A DNA stretch of 53,031 bases. Source: an uncultured Prevotellaceae bacterium. GTDB taxonomy: Bacteria; Bacteroidota; Bacteroidia; Bacteroidales; Bacteroidaceae. Of the stretch, positions 32,153-39,798 are shown one piece after another; the stretch's first letter is position 1, and the number at the start of each line of letters is the position of its first letter. The position numbers and the translations under genes were made by a program. Below the pieces are notes generated by a model. It made no database searches. It was given only the letters and a program-made list of their open reading frames with translations, and was not told the DNA's origin. The stretch is from assembly GCA_902788605.1 (NCBI GenBank), contig CADAKX010000023.1:1-53031 (forward strand), given 5' to 3'.

Positions 32153-33457
32153 TTAGGGGAGACGGGTGATCTTTGCACCAAGAGCATTCAGACGACCTTC
32201 GATATTCTCGTAGCCGCGATCTATCTGCTCGATATTGTCAATACGACTGGTGCCTTTCGCACTCATCGCAGCAATCAGCAGGGCGATACCAGCGCGGATG
32301 TCAGGACTCGACATACGTCCGCCACGCAGTTGCAGTTTGCGGTCATGACCAACGACAACAGCACGGTGTGGGTCGCAGAGGATAATCTGTGCTCCCATAT
32401 CGATGAGTTTGTCGACAAAGAACAGACGACTCTCGAACATCTTCTGGTGTACCAATACAGAACCGCGAGCCTGTGTGGCGACGGTGATGAGTACAGACAA
32501 CAGGTCAGGTGTCAGTCCTGGCCAGGGTGCATCTGCCAGCGTCATGATGGTGCCATCGATAAACGACTGTATCTCGTAGTGATGCATGTTGGGGATATAG
32601 AGGTCATCGCCTTCTTCCTTGATGGTGATACCCATGCGACGGAACGTGTTGGGGATGATGCCCAGGTCTTTGATAGAGACGTTCTTGATGCGGATGCCGT
32701 TGCCCACCATGGCTGCCATACCAATAAACGAGCCCACCTCGATCATATCGGGCAGAATGGTATGCTCTGTGCCGTTCAGGGTATCTACACCCTCGATGGT
32801 CAGCAGGTTTGAGGCGATGCCACTGATGCGTGCGCCCATCTTGTTGAGCATCTTGCAGAGCTGCTGCAGATAAGGTTCGCAAGCCGCATTGTAAATCGTT
32901 GTGGTGCCTTTTGCCATCACAGCTGCCATCACGATATTGGCAGTACCAGTGACGGATGCCTCGTCGAGCAACATATAACAACCATTGAGTTGCTGAGCGA
33001 AAATCTCATAAACGTCGCGCTCGGCTACATGATGGAACTGAGCACCCAGGCGTTCGAAGCCCAGGAAATGCGTATCCAGACGACGACGTCCAATTTTGTC
33101 GCCACCAGGTTTGGCAATCGTAGCCTTACCCATGCGAGCCAGTAGCGGACCAATCATCATAACCGATCCACGCAGCTGAGCACATTTCTGTACGAACTCG
33201 TTGCTCTGCAGATAGTCCAGATTCAGTTCGTCGGCCTGGAAAGTATAAGTGTTACCATCAGAGTCGACCTTCACCCCTACGTCTTTGAGCAGCTGAATAA
33301 GATTCATGACATCTCGGATATGGGGGATGTTATGAATTGTCACCTTCTCGCTGGTCAGGAGTGTGGCGCAAATCACCTGCAGGGCCTCATTCTTGGCGCC
33401 CTGAGGCTCTATGGTTCCACTAAGAGGGTGTCCTCCCTCAATGATAAATGCTGCCAT
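32153..33457 (-). CDS. murA: UDP-N-acetylglucosamine 1-carboxyvinyltransferase (Asp-type)
   Basis: A 434-aa EPSP-synthase-fold enzyme for the first committed step of peptidoglycan synthesis, transferring enolpyruvate from PEP to UDP-GlcNAc. The conserved QGAKNEALQVICA (Lys22/Asn23 equivalents) is at about 19-31, and RGSVMMIGPLLARMG near 96-110. The active-site loop reads KPGGDKIGRRRLD: Asp120 takes the place of the Cys alkylated by fosfomycin in E. coli (PGGCTIG). LPDMIEVGSFIGMAAM and ALGAKITRLP near the end are typical. It sits between DUF4290 and rimM in the operon. Confidence 0.96.
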   Translation of the reverse strand: MAAFIIEGGHPLSGTIEPQGAKNEALQVICATLLTSEKVTIHNIPHIRDVMNLIQLLKDVGVKVDSDGNTYTFQADELNLDYLQSNEFVQKCAQLRGSVMMIGPLLARMGKATIAKPGGDKIGRRRLDTHFLGFERLGAQFHHVAERDVYEIFAQQLNGCYMLLDEASVTGTANIVMAAVMAKGTTTIYNAACEPYLQQLCKMLNKMGARISGIASNLLTIEGVDTLNGTEHTILPDMIEVGSFIGMAAMVGNGIRIKNVSIKDLGIIPNTFRRMGITIKEEGDDLYIPNMHHYEIQSFIDGTIMTLADAPWPGLTPDLLSVLITVATQARGSVLVHQKMFESRLFFVDKLIDMGAQIILCDPHRAVVVGHDRKLQLRGGRMSSPDIRAGIALLIAAMSAKGTSRIDNIEQIDRGYENIEGRLNALGAKITRLP

Positions 33458-33472
33458 ATCGTGGGGTATTAG

Positions 33473-34075
33473 TTACTTGCGTTTCTTGCCGTTGCGTTTG
33501 GGCTGAGGCTCTTGCAGGTTAACACGCTCGAAGGTGAAGTTCTGGAGGTCCAGCTGTACGGCACCGTCTGTCAATCGAGCCATATCATCGGCCACCTTCT
33601 CGTCGTCCATAGAGCCGTGGCCCCACTGAACGAGGTCGCGTTTCATCTGATTAGCAGTCAGGCGAATCAACTCGTCGCGCTCTTCGCCGTCAGGCATCTC
33701 TTTCAGACGCTCCAACAGTTCGCTGACCAGTTTTCCATAGTGACGCAGGTGAATACCACCTTGCGGCAGAGGCATGGGGGCTGGCTTGGCGTGGAACTTC
33801 TCTGCGCCGCTGACGTCGAAAGGCCAGTCGATATCCAGAGCCTTGTTGCTCATCAGGTAGAGATGGTCCCAGAGTGTCTGCTGATAGTCCGCATTCTCAC
33901 GAATCTGTGGAACCTTGGTCTCCATCAGTCGCACAATGCTCTTGGCACATTGCAGGCGCTCTTCCTTGGTGGGAAGGGTGATGGCATGATCTACCATCTT
34001 TTGTATCTCGCGTCCATATTCGGGCATCAGTAATGGTTCGCGCTGGGTGTTATAGTCCAATCCTTTAATTTCCAT
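33473..34075 (-). CDS. DUF4290 family protein
   Basis: A 200-aa cytosolic protein of a Bacteroidota-only family of unknown function. The opening MEIKGLDYNTQREPLLMPEYGREIQ is the family hallmark, followed by helices (EERLQCAKSIVRLMETKVPQI; LWDHLYLMSNKALDIDWPFD) and GGIHLRHYGKLVSELLERL. The end is very basic (PQPKRNGKKRK), suggesting contact with nucleic acid or ribosome, which is inference. Two adjacent ATGs could start it; the second is used. It lies 5 bp after tsaB and 15 bp before murA, and this gene order is a recurring one in the phylum. Confidence 0.88.
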   Translation of the reverse strand: MEIKGLDYNTQREPLLMPEYGREIQKMVDHAITLPTKEERLQCAKSIVRLMETKVPQIRENADYQQTLWDHLYLMSNKALDIDWPFDVSGAEKFHAKPAPMPLPQGGIHLRHYGKLVSELLERLKEMPDGEERDELIRLTANQMKRDLVQWGHGSMDDEKVADDMARLTDGAVQLDLQNFTFERVNLQEPQPKRNGKKRK

Positions 34076-34080
34076 CATAA

Positions 34081-34773
34081 TCAAATCAGTTTTTTTGGCA
34101 TCTTTGCTACGTAGTCCTTGAGATAGAAAGGCTCAAAATAGGCCACATCCTCAGTCTTCTCGTTGATGAGGCGACGTTCTGCCAGAGGCTGCATCCACTT
34201 GGCCAGAGGTTCAATGCCCTCAATGAGGTGGGCATTGGGGTGATTGATGGCCTCCATGCACTTGGCTGCTCCGTTGCCAAAGAAATAAACAGGGCGCTCG
34301 TCGAGCCATTCCTTATAGGTCTCTGCGTCAACAACGTCAGCGCCTATAGGACGAATCTCGTGAAGGGCACGGTCGTAGATGCCTGCATAGACCTCCATGC
34401 GACGGGCGTCAATCATGGGGCACAACAGAGCATTCTCTTCCTTAATAACCTCTCGCAGCAGCACAGGCACGCAAAGCAGTTCCAGAGTGGGAACAGCGAT
34501 GAGTTTCAGGTTACGGCCATAGCAGATGCCTTTGGCCATAGAGACACCAATACGCAGACCCGTGTAGGAACCAGGGCCACAGCTCACAGCCACCGCGTCA
34601 AAGGGAATGGCATGGTTATCAGTAAACGAGAGTGCCTCGTCTACCATCGTACCCAGACGCTCTGCGTGGTTGGGACCGCTATGATCTTCTTGTTGAAAGA
34701 TGACCTGAGAGTCTTCCGAGACGGCCACCGAGCACACTTGTGTGCTGGTCTCAATATGTAGTATGCACGACAT
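34081..34773 (-). CDS. tsaB: tRNA threonylcarbamoyladenosine biosynthesis protein TsaB
   Basis: A 230-aa ASKHA-fold partner of TsaD in making t6A37 of ANN-decoding tRNAs. Hallmarks: ILHIETSTQVCSVAVSED at residues 4-21, HAERLGTMVDEAL near 39, and AVSCGPGSYTGLRIGVSMAKGICYG near 65-89. The Met at 34773 begins the first strand; 21 upstream codons lie across the promoter and are dropped. It is the first gene of the minus-strand operon that runs to rseP. Confidence 0.94.
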   Translation of the reverse strand: MSCILHIETSTQVCSVAVSEDSQVIFQQEDHSGPNHAERLGTMVDEALSFTDNHAIPFDAVAVSCGPGSYTGLRIGVSMAKGICYGRNLKLIAVPTLELLCVPVLLREVIKEENALLCPMIDARRMEVYAGIYDRALHEIRPIGADVVDAETYKEWLDERPVYFFGNGAAKCMEAINHPNAHLIEGIEPLAKWMQPLAERRLINEKTEDVAYFEPFYLKDYVAKMPKKLI

Positions 34774-34805
34774 TATTTTTGTTTTTCTATTATATAATAG
34801 GAATG

Positions 34806-34895
34806 CAAAGGTACGCATTTTTCTGCAAACATCCATTGCATTTTAGAAAATTTATCATTTTGCCTGCTTTATCTCCACTTTTTTGTGTAACTTTG
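34806..34895. promoter_or_regulatory. Divergent promoters of the tsaB operon and yicC
   Basis: On the minus strand, TACCTTTG (34806-34813) lies about 33 bp before the tsaB ATG. On the plus strand, TAACTTTG (34888-34895) lies 33 bp before the yicC ATG, with TTTG at 34859-34862 at a longer than usual distance (25 bp). Both -7 boxes are strong. Confidence 0.65.
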
Positions 34896-34928
34896 CATCC
34901 CGAAAATAAAAATAAGAAGCAAACGATT

Positions 34929-35804
34929 ATGATACAATCAATGACAGGCTACGGTAAGGTGGTCGTAGTGTATAAGGATAAGAAAATCAGTGCAGAAATC
35001 AAGTCGCTTAACTCTAAGCAATTGGATCTGCAAACACGTATTGCTCCCCTGTATCGTGAGAAAGAGATGGAGATTCGCCAGCTTGTTGCTGCCTCTTTGG
35101 AGCGTGGTAAGGTGGACTTCAGCCTCTGGATTGAGAAGGATGCAGGCGTTGATGCTACGCCAGTAAATGCCGCTTTGGTAGAGAACTACTACCATCAACT
35201 GAAGGAGGTGGCCCAGAAGGTTGGTATCCCTGAACCTCAGGACTGGATGTATACGCTGACCCGCATGCCTGATGTGCTGACCAAGACAGAGTTGGAGGAG
35301 TTGACTGATGACGAGTGGGCAGCAGCCCGCAAGGCTGTCGAGGGCGCTATTGCTGCTTTGGTGGACTTCCGCAAGCAGGAGGGGGCCGCCCTTGAAAAGA
35401 AGTTTGAGGAGAAGATTGACAACATCGAGCGTCTGCTGGCAGAGATTGAGCCCTTTGAGAAGAGCCGTGTGGAGAAGATTCGTCAGCGTATCGTGGAGGG
35501 TCTTCAGCAGATTCCTGGAGTGGAGTACGACAAGAATCGATTGGAGCAGGAACTCATCTATTATATCGAGAAGCTGGATATCAGTGAGGAGAAGCAGCGC
35601 TTGACCAACCACCTGAAGTACTTCCGCGAGACGATGCGTGATGGCCACGGACAGGGTAAAAAGCTGGGTTTCATCGCACAGGAGATGGGTCGTGAGATTA
35701 ATACCACTGGCTCTAAGTCCAATCAGGCCGAGATGCAGAACATCGTGGTGCAGATGAAGGACGAGCTGGAGCAGATTAAGGAGCAGGTGCTCAACGCACT
35801 TTAA
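34929..35804 (+). CDS. yicC: YicC family endoribonuclease
   Basis: A 291-aa protein of the YicC family (YicC N-terminal domain from IQSMTGYGK at residues 2-10, SLNSKQLDLQTRI near 27; DUF1732 C-terminal domain with EQELIYYIEKLDISEEKQRL, HLKYF and GKKLGFIAQEMGREINTTGSKSN). E. coli YicC is reported to be an RNA endonuclease affecting small RNA stability. The start at 34929 fits the family. In many bacteria yicC directly precedes gmk; here the pair is separated by a 518-bp DUF559 cassette whose left repeat begins 2 bp after the yicC stop. Confidence 0.94.
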   Translation: MIQSMTGYGKVVVVYKDKKISAEIKSLNSKQLDLQTRIAPLYREKEMEIRQLVAASLERGKVDFSLWIEKDAGVDATPVNAALVENYYHQLKEVAQKVGIPEPQDWMYTLTRMPDVLTKTELEELTDDEWAAARKAVEGAIAALVDFRKQEGAALEKKFEEKIDNIERLLAEIEPFEKSRVEKIRQRIVEGLQQIPGVEYDKNRLEQELIYYIEKLDISEEKQRLTNHLKYFRETMRDGHGQGKKLGFIAQEMGREINTTGSKSNQAEMQNIVVQMKDELEQIKEQVLNAL

Positions 35805-35805
35805 A

Positions 35806-35836
35806 AACCTCCCCCGACCCCTCCCAAGGAGGGGAG
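35806..35836. repeat. Left 31-bp inverted repeat of the DUF559 cassette
   Basis: Plus-strand core CCTCCCCCGACCCCTCCC followed by AAGGAGGGGAG. Begins 2 bp after the yicC stop codon. Same family as 36293-36323 and 44522-44555. Confidence 0.85.
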
Positions 35837-35876
35837 TTGGCTGGCGCATACACATTAAATGATTGAACGGAATTAA

Positions 35877-36257
35877 ATGGGAAGGTTTCGTTATGAGACT
35901 ACCGATGGGAGTACTTACACGCTACTTCTTAAAAACGCAAAGAGTAATCGTAGGTATATGACACCTGCAGAATCTGCTTTGTGGGAGTGTCTCAGAAACA
36001 AAAATCTTGGAGTGCGATTCCGCCGTCAACATCCTATTTTTGGCTATATACCAGATTTCGTATGCTTAGAAAAGCAACTAATTATCGAGGTTGATGGGGG
36101 ATATCATTTTATAGGGAATCAACAGGTTTCGGATGAAGAACGAACCCGTTATCTGAACCAGTATGGTTTTGAGGTTATTAGATTCACAAATGAGGAAGTG
36201 CTAGGTAATATAGATGATGTACTTGATAAAATTAGGGAAAAAATAATCAAAAGATAA
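35877..36257 (+). CDS. DUF559 domain protein, Vsr-like endonuclease fold
   Basis: A 126-aa protein of the DUF559/very-short-patch-repair-like nuclease group. The core is MTPAESALWECLRNKNLGVRFRRQ (helix, Glu and Arg residues of the fold) split from IPDFVCLEKQLIIEVDGGYH, where PDF and EVDG supply the D and E/D of a PD-(D/E)XK-type site, and RTRYLNQYGFEVIRFTNEEVL ends the domain. It is AT-rich compared with yicC and gmk and is flanked by inverted repeats, so it is probably newly inserted. Its TAA is 1 bp before the gmk ATG, so gmk translation is likely coupled to it. Nuclease activity and a part in repeat spread are inferred. Confidence 0.88.
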   Translation: MGRFRYETTDGSTYTLLLKNAKSNRRYMTPAESALWECLRNKNLGVRFRRQHPIFGYIPDFVCLEKQLIIEVDGGYHFIGNQQVSDEERTRYLNQYGFEVIRFTNEEVLGNIDDVLDKIREKIIKR

Positions 36258-36258
36258 A

Positions 36259-36879
36259 ATGACTCAATCTAAAGAAAATAACCCGCAAGGCACTCCCCTC
36301 CTTGGGAGGGGCAGGGGGAGGTTAATTATCGTTTCTGCTCCCAGTGGCAGTGGCAAGAGCACCATCGTACAGTGGTTGATGAAAGAGCACCCAGAGTTGA
36401 GTCTCTACTTCTCGATCTCTTGCACCAGTCGTGCGCCACGTGGTACTGAGCAGAATGGTGTGGAGTATTTCTTCCTGACGCCTGAGGAATTCAAAGCCAA
36501 GATTCAGGATGATGAGTTCCTGGAGTACGAAGAGGTCTATCAGGACCGCTTCTACGGCACCCTGAAAGCGCAGGTGGAGCGCCAGCGTGAGGCAGGACAG
36601 AATGTGGTGTTTGATGTCGATGTGAAAGGTGGCATCAACATTAAGAAATATTATGGCGATGAGGCCTTGAGCCTCTTTATCCAACCTCCCTCTGTTGAGG
36701 AACTGCGTCGTCGCCTGGAAGGCCGTGCAACAGACACCCCCGAGGCCATTGCCGAGCGTTTGGCCAAGGCTGAATACGAGATGACCTTTGCTTCGCAGTT
36801 TGACCATATCATCGTGAATGATGACCTGGAGACAGCCAAGCAGGAGACCTTGAATATCGTGAAAGCCTTCTTGGGATGA
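36259..36879 (+). CDS. gmk: Guanylate kinase with a repeat-encoded N-terminal extension
   Basis: A 206-aa kinase that phosphorylates GMP to GDP. The P-loop is SAPSGSGKST at about residues 26-35; typical Gmk starts only 5-8 residues before that strand (as in KLIIVSAPSG). Here the first 21 residues (MTQSKENNPQG then TPLLGRGRGR) are extra, and the second half is the translated 31-bp repeat at 36293-36323. Downstream motifs are normal: SISCTSRAPRGTEQNGVEYFF, FLEYEEVYQDRFYGT, VVFDVDVKGGINIKKYY. No other start codon exists between the repeat and the P-loop, so the extension is probably real. It overlaps nadD by 4 bp. Confidence 0.95.
   Translation: MTQSKENNPQGTPLLGRGRGRLIIVSAPSGSGKSTIVQWLMKEHPELSLYFSISCTSRAPRGTEQNGVEYFFLTPEEFKAKIQDDEFLEYEEVYQDRFYGTLKAQVERQREAGQNVVFDVDVKGGINIKKYYGDEALSLFIQPPSVEELRRRLEGRATDTPEAIAERLAKAEYEMTFASQFDHIIVNDDLETAKQETLNIVKAFLG
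36293..36323. repeat. Right 31-bp inverted repeat of the DUF559 cassette, inside gmk
   Basis: CTCCCCTCCTTGGGAGGGG followed by CAGGGGGAGGTT; inverted copy of 35806-35836 with two differences. It is translated in frame as TPLLGRGRGRL at the gmk N-terminus. Confidence 0.88.
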
Positions 36880-37418
36880 AGCGCATAGGTATCTTTGGTG
36901 GCAGTTTTAATCCGATTCATAACGGACACATTGCCTTGGCACAGGCCGTGCTGAGGCAATGTGCGTTAGATGAGGTGTGGCTGATGGTGTCGCCACAGAA
37001 TCCCTTGAAGCGAAATGATACTGATTTGCTGGACGACCATCTGCGCTTGGAGATGGCACAGAAGGCCCTTGAGGGTGTTGAGGGTGTGATAGCCTGTGAC
37101 TATGAGTTCCGCTTGCCCAAGCCCTCTTATACCTGGAACACCTTGCAGCACCTGAGCAAGGATTATCCTGACTACCAGTTCTCATTGCTGATAGGTGGCG
37201 ACAACTGGGCCCATTTTCAGCGTTGGCGCAATTGGCAGGAGATTATGGAGCATCATGAAGTGATTGCTTATCCGCGTGATGAATATCCTGGCACCATCGA
37301 TGTGCCTTTGATCGATTTGAGCAGTACGGATATACGCCAGCGTCTCAGAAATGGTGAGTCGATAGATGACCTCGTCCCTCCATCCATCATTCCTCTCGTG
37401 AAGAAGTATTATTGCTAA
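36876..37418 (+). CDS. nadD: Nicotinate-nucleotide adenylyltransferase
   Basis: A 180-aa enzyme adenylating nicotinate mononucleotide in NAD synthesis. GIFGGSFNPIHNGHIALAQ (residues 4-22, with the HxGH motif), EVWLMVSPQNPLKR near 44, YTWNTLQHL near 92, LLIGGDNW near 106, and DLSSTDIRQRLRNGESIDDLVP (ISSTxIR motif) near 155 are all present. It overlaps gmk as ATGA; gmk-nadD order is usual in Bacteroidota. Together with nadK and nnr, it adds NAD metabolism to this window. Confidence 0.96.
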   Translation: MKRIGIFGGSFNPIHNGHIALAQAVLRQCALDEVWLMVSPQNPLKRNDTDLLDDHLRLEMAQKALEGVEGVIACDYEFRLPKPSYTWNTLQHLSKDYPDYQFSLLIGGDNWAHFQRWRNWQEIMEHHEVIAYPRDEYPGTIDVPLIDLSSTDIRQRLRNGESIDDLVPPSIIPLVKKYYC

Positions 37419-37427
37419 GCCATTGTC

Positions 37428-38345
37428 TTAGTGTGACTTCTTCCACACCAACCACTTTTTGTAGTAGTGCACCAGCAGAAAACTGATGCGTGGCGGAAGG
37501 ATGAACGCGATGCGGTCTGCCATGGGGTGATGGCTGTTGATGCGTGGCCTGATCTCGTCGTAGTAGTCCTTACGAGCGTTCCATTGCTTGGTGTCAACGA
37601 AGTTCTCGTACATCTTCAACTGATGCAGCGTGAAGAAATCCTTGAACTCATCCCATCGTGGCAGGAGTGTCTTTCTCAGAACCTCGTCGTAGATACGCTC
37701 TACGTCAACCTCTAACCTCCTGTTGTTGGGCAACCCCATGTTGTACATATAGACAGGCGTGCCAATGAAATAAATCTTGGGACGCTTCACCAGACATTTT
37801 ATCTGCATCATGATGTCCTCGCCAGAACGAATCTCTGAGGGCGTGTCCATACAGTCCTCCAGCAGTTCGCGACGGAAGATGATGCCCCAAAGGACACACA
37901 CACCCAGACGCTTGGCCAACAGGTCGATGATGATACCCTTGCCGTCTGTCCATCCGCGACGCCCTGTATCATAGAGTCGTCCGTATTGGTCGTGATAGGT
38001 GGCGATGACCTCGTCGGCCCCAGTCTCTTCTATCGTCTGGTGCATCTCTCTCAGCGCCCCAGCCTGTAGCTCGTCATCAGAATCCACAAACATGATATAT
38101 CGGCCCAGAGCCTCCTCCAAACCCTTGCGACGTGCTGCTGTCACACCACCGTTCTGGGTGTGAATCACGCGGATGCGCTGGTCTTCGCTGGCCATCCTGT
38201 CGCAGATACTGCCTGATGCGTCTGTGCTGCCATCATCAACGGCAATGACCTCAAAGCTGCTGAAGTCCTGCTTCATCAGTTGGCGAAGACATTGCTCCAC
38301 GTATGCCTCCTTGTTATAGACAGGTATGATGATGGATATTTCCAT
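37428..38345 (-). CDS. Glycosyltransferase family 2
   Basis: A 305-aa GT-A glycosyltransferase. ISIIIPVYNKEAYVEQCLRQL opens it (residues 3-23), FEVIAVDDGSTDASG and the metal-binding DSDDE in YIMFVDSDDELQ (about 86-97) follow; an acidic catalytic area SGEDIMMQIKCLVK lies near 185. The C-terminal end is basic and aromatic (FLLVHYYKKWLVWKKSH), likely membrane-associated. It is cotranscribed with the flippase gene (1 bp gap) and the GT14 gene, so it probably builds a surface polysaccharide. Donor and acceptor are unknown. Confidence 0.9.
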   Translation of the reverse strand: MEISIIIPVYNKEAYVEQCLRQLMKQDFSSFEVIAVDDGSTDASGSICDRMASEDQRIRVIHTQNGGVTAARRKGLEEALGRYIMFVDSDDELQAGALREMHQTIEETGADEVIATYHDQYGRLYDTGRRGWTDGKGIIIDLLAKRLGVCVLWGIIFRRELLEDCMDTPSEIRSGEDIMMQIKCLVKRPKIYFIGTPVYMYNMGLPNNRRLEVDVERIYDEVLRKTLLPRWDEFKDFFTLHQLKMYENFVDTKQWNARKDYYDEIRPRINSHHPMADRIAFILPPRISFLLVHYYKKWLVWKKSH

Positions 38346-38346
38346 G

Positions 38347-39798
38347 TTACTTGTTCATTTTCTTGGAAAGGAACTTGATGCACTCATCCATGATTTTCAC
38401 ACGCAGCAATTTCATGACGCCCACGTAGAGTACGGCTGCCAGCACGATGCGGAGCGCCAAGAGCAGATAGATGTTGGTAATCTGCGTGGTGGCCACATAC
38501 GAAACCAACATGACTGCGCCAGAAATCAGAGCAAAGGGTAGGATGTCTTTCAGCACATGCACCAGTTGCAGACCAATCAGTCTGTGGGCAAAGAACTGCC
38601 ACGCCAATAGCCACACCACGTTGAGGATAGAGTAGGCATAGACCACCATGAGGATGCCCTGTTGATAGGTCGCGAAGATGAGGATAAACTGCAGGACGAT
38701 CTGCGAGATGTTGAGCCACATGTTCAGGTCGGCACGCCCCTGACTGATAATCAGGTTCTTATAGAGCGAGTAGAACGGCATAAAGGCACCGCCAATGCAG
38801 AGTACGCGCAGCAGGGGCACACAATCAATCCATTTGGGACCAATGGTGGCCAGGATAAACTCTTCGGACACCAGCGACAGGCCGAACATGGCAGGGAAGG
38901 TCAGGAAGGCCGTGAAGCGCATCATCTTGCGGAATACACGCACCTCGCGACTCTCGTCCTCATCGTCGCGCAGGTTCACCAATACTGGTTGTGCCACCTG
39001 TTCGATGGTTCCACCCACGGTCTGATAGGCCATTGTGTCCCACTTGAATGCCTGGAAGAAGTTGCCAACCACCTGTGGCGTGCGTGTAAAGAGCTTGCCA
39101 AAGACAAACGTCAGGATGTGGTTGTTCACGGTGTTGATAATCATCGTGATGAGGATGTTCATCGAGAAGCGGAACGTCTGACGAATAGGGGTGAAGTCGA
39201 CCTTGAAGCAGGGGCGCCACTTCACGTAGTACCACCTGCCAACCACCAGCACGAAGGCGTTGACCACCTGTTGCCAGGCCAGACTCCAATAGGAATAGCC
39301 CAGGAAGGCCAGTGTGATGGCTGTGAGACCAGAGATGATGAGGGCTGTGATGCCGACGATGGTCATCTCGCGTTGCATCATGTTTTTCATCATATAGGCG
39401 TTGGTCGAGATGCCAAACGACGAAATGAAGAACGCCAGGAAGATAAAGCGCGAAAGGTCCGTGAGACAAGGCTGTTCGAAAAACCATGCTATCCAAGGGG
39501 CGCAGGCAAAGAGCACGAGATAGACCAGGGCACTGACCAGCGTGTTGAACCAGAACACCGCATTATAGTCGTTGCTCGTGGGACTCTTCATGTTGATGAT
39601 GGCTGTAGAGAATCCGCTCGACTGCAGGTTGCCTGCGATGGCCGAGAAGATGGCAATCATGCCGATGGGCGCCCATTCCTCTGGCGACAACTTACGACCC
39701 AGCATGATGCCGATGAGCACGTTGAGCACCTGGATGGTACCATTGTTCAACGCTCCCCAGAAGAGTCCCTTGGCTGTTTTTTCTTTCAGGTTATCCAT
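38347..39798 (-). CDS. Wzx-like polysaccharide flippase (PST/MATE superfamily)
   Basis: A 483-aa membrane protein with about 12-14 helices, opening DNLKEKTAKGLFWGALNNG, then LNVLIGIMLGRKLSPEEWAPIGMIAIFSAIAGNLQSSGFSTAII, a pattern typical of lipopolysaccharide-export flippases (polysacc_synt). It would move lipid-linked glycan across the inner membrane. The Met at 39798 overlaps the GT14 stop as ATGGATAA; six extra upstream codons from an earlier Met are less likely. Neighbouring GT2, GT14, acyltransferase and LicD genes support a surface-glycan role. Confidence 0.9.
   Translation of the reverse strand: MDNLKEKTAKGLFWGALNNGTIQVLNVLIGIMLGRKLSPEEWAPIGMIAIFSAIAGNLQSSGFSTAIINMKSPTSNDYNAVFWFNTLVSALVYLVLFACAPWIAWFFEQPCLTDLSRFIFLAFFISSFGISTNAYMMKNMMQREMTIVGITALIISGLTAITLAFLGYSYWSLAWQQVVNAFVLVVGRWYYVKWRPCFKVDFTPIRQTFRFSMNILITMIINTVNNHILTFVFGKLFTRTPQVVGNFFQAFKWDTMAYQTVGGTIEQVAQPVLVNLRDDEDESREVRVFRKMMRFTAFLTFPAMFGLSLVSEEFILATIGPKWIDCVPLLRVLCIGGAFMPFYSLYKNLIISQGRADLNMWLNISQIVLQFILIFATYQQGILMVVYAYSILNVVWLLAWQFFAHRLIGLQLVHVLKDILPFALISGAVMLVSYVATTQITNIYLLLALRIVLAAVLYVGVMKLLRVKIMDECIKFLSKKMNK

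Larger units (their letters stand above)
35806..36323. mobile_element. Putative nuclease cassette: DUF559 gene between 31-bp inverted repeats
   Basis: The left repeat (35806-35836) and right repeat (36293-36323) are inverted copies of each other, identical at 29 of 31 positions. Each is itself a hairpin (CCCCTCC-TTG-GGAGGGG in the right copy). Between them is a single AT-rich gene for a DUF559 protein, 40 bp and 35 bp from the repeats. The cassette splits the usual yicC-gmk neighbour pair and its right repeat is read as the N-terminus of gmk. No target-site duplication is obvious. It is called a mobile element from structure alone. Confidence 0.6.

Noticed and set aside
34938-35855. 305-codon minus-strand frame across yicC
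   Set aside because: Leu/His-rich antisense shadow of yicC; its N-terminus is only translated repeat.
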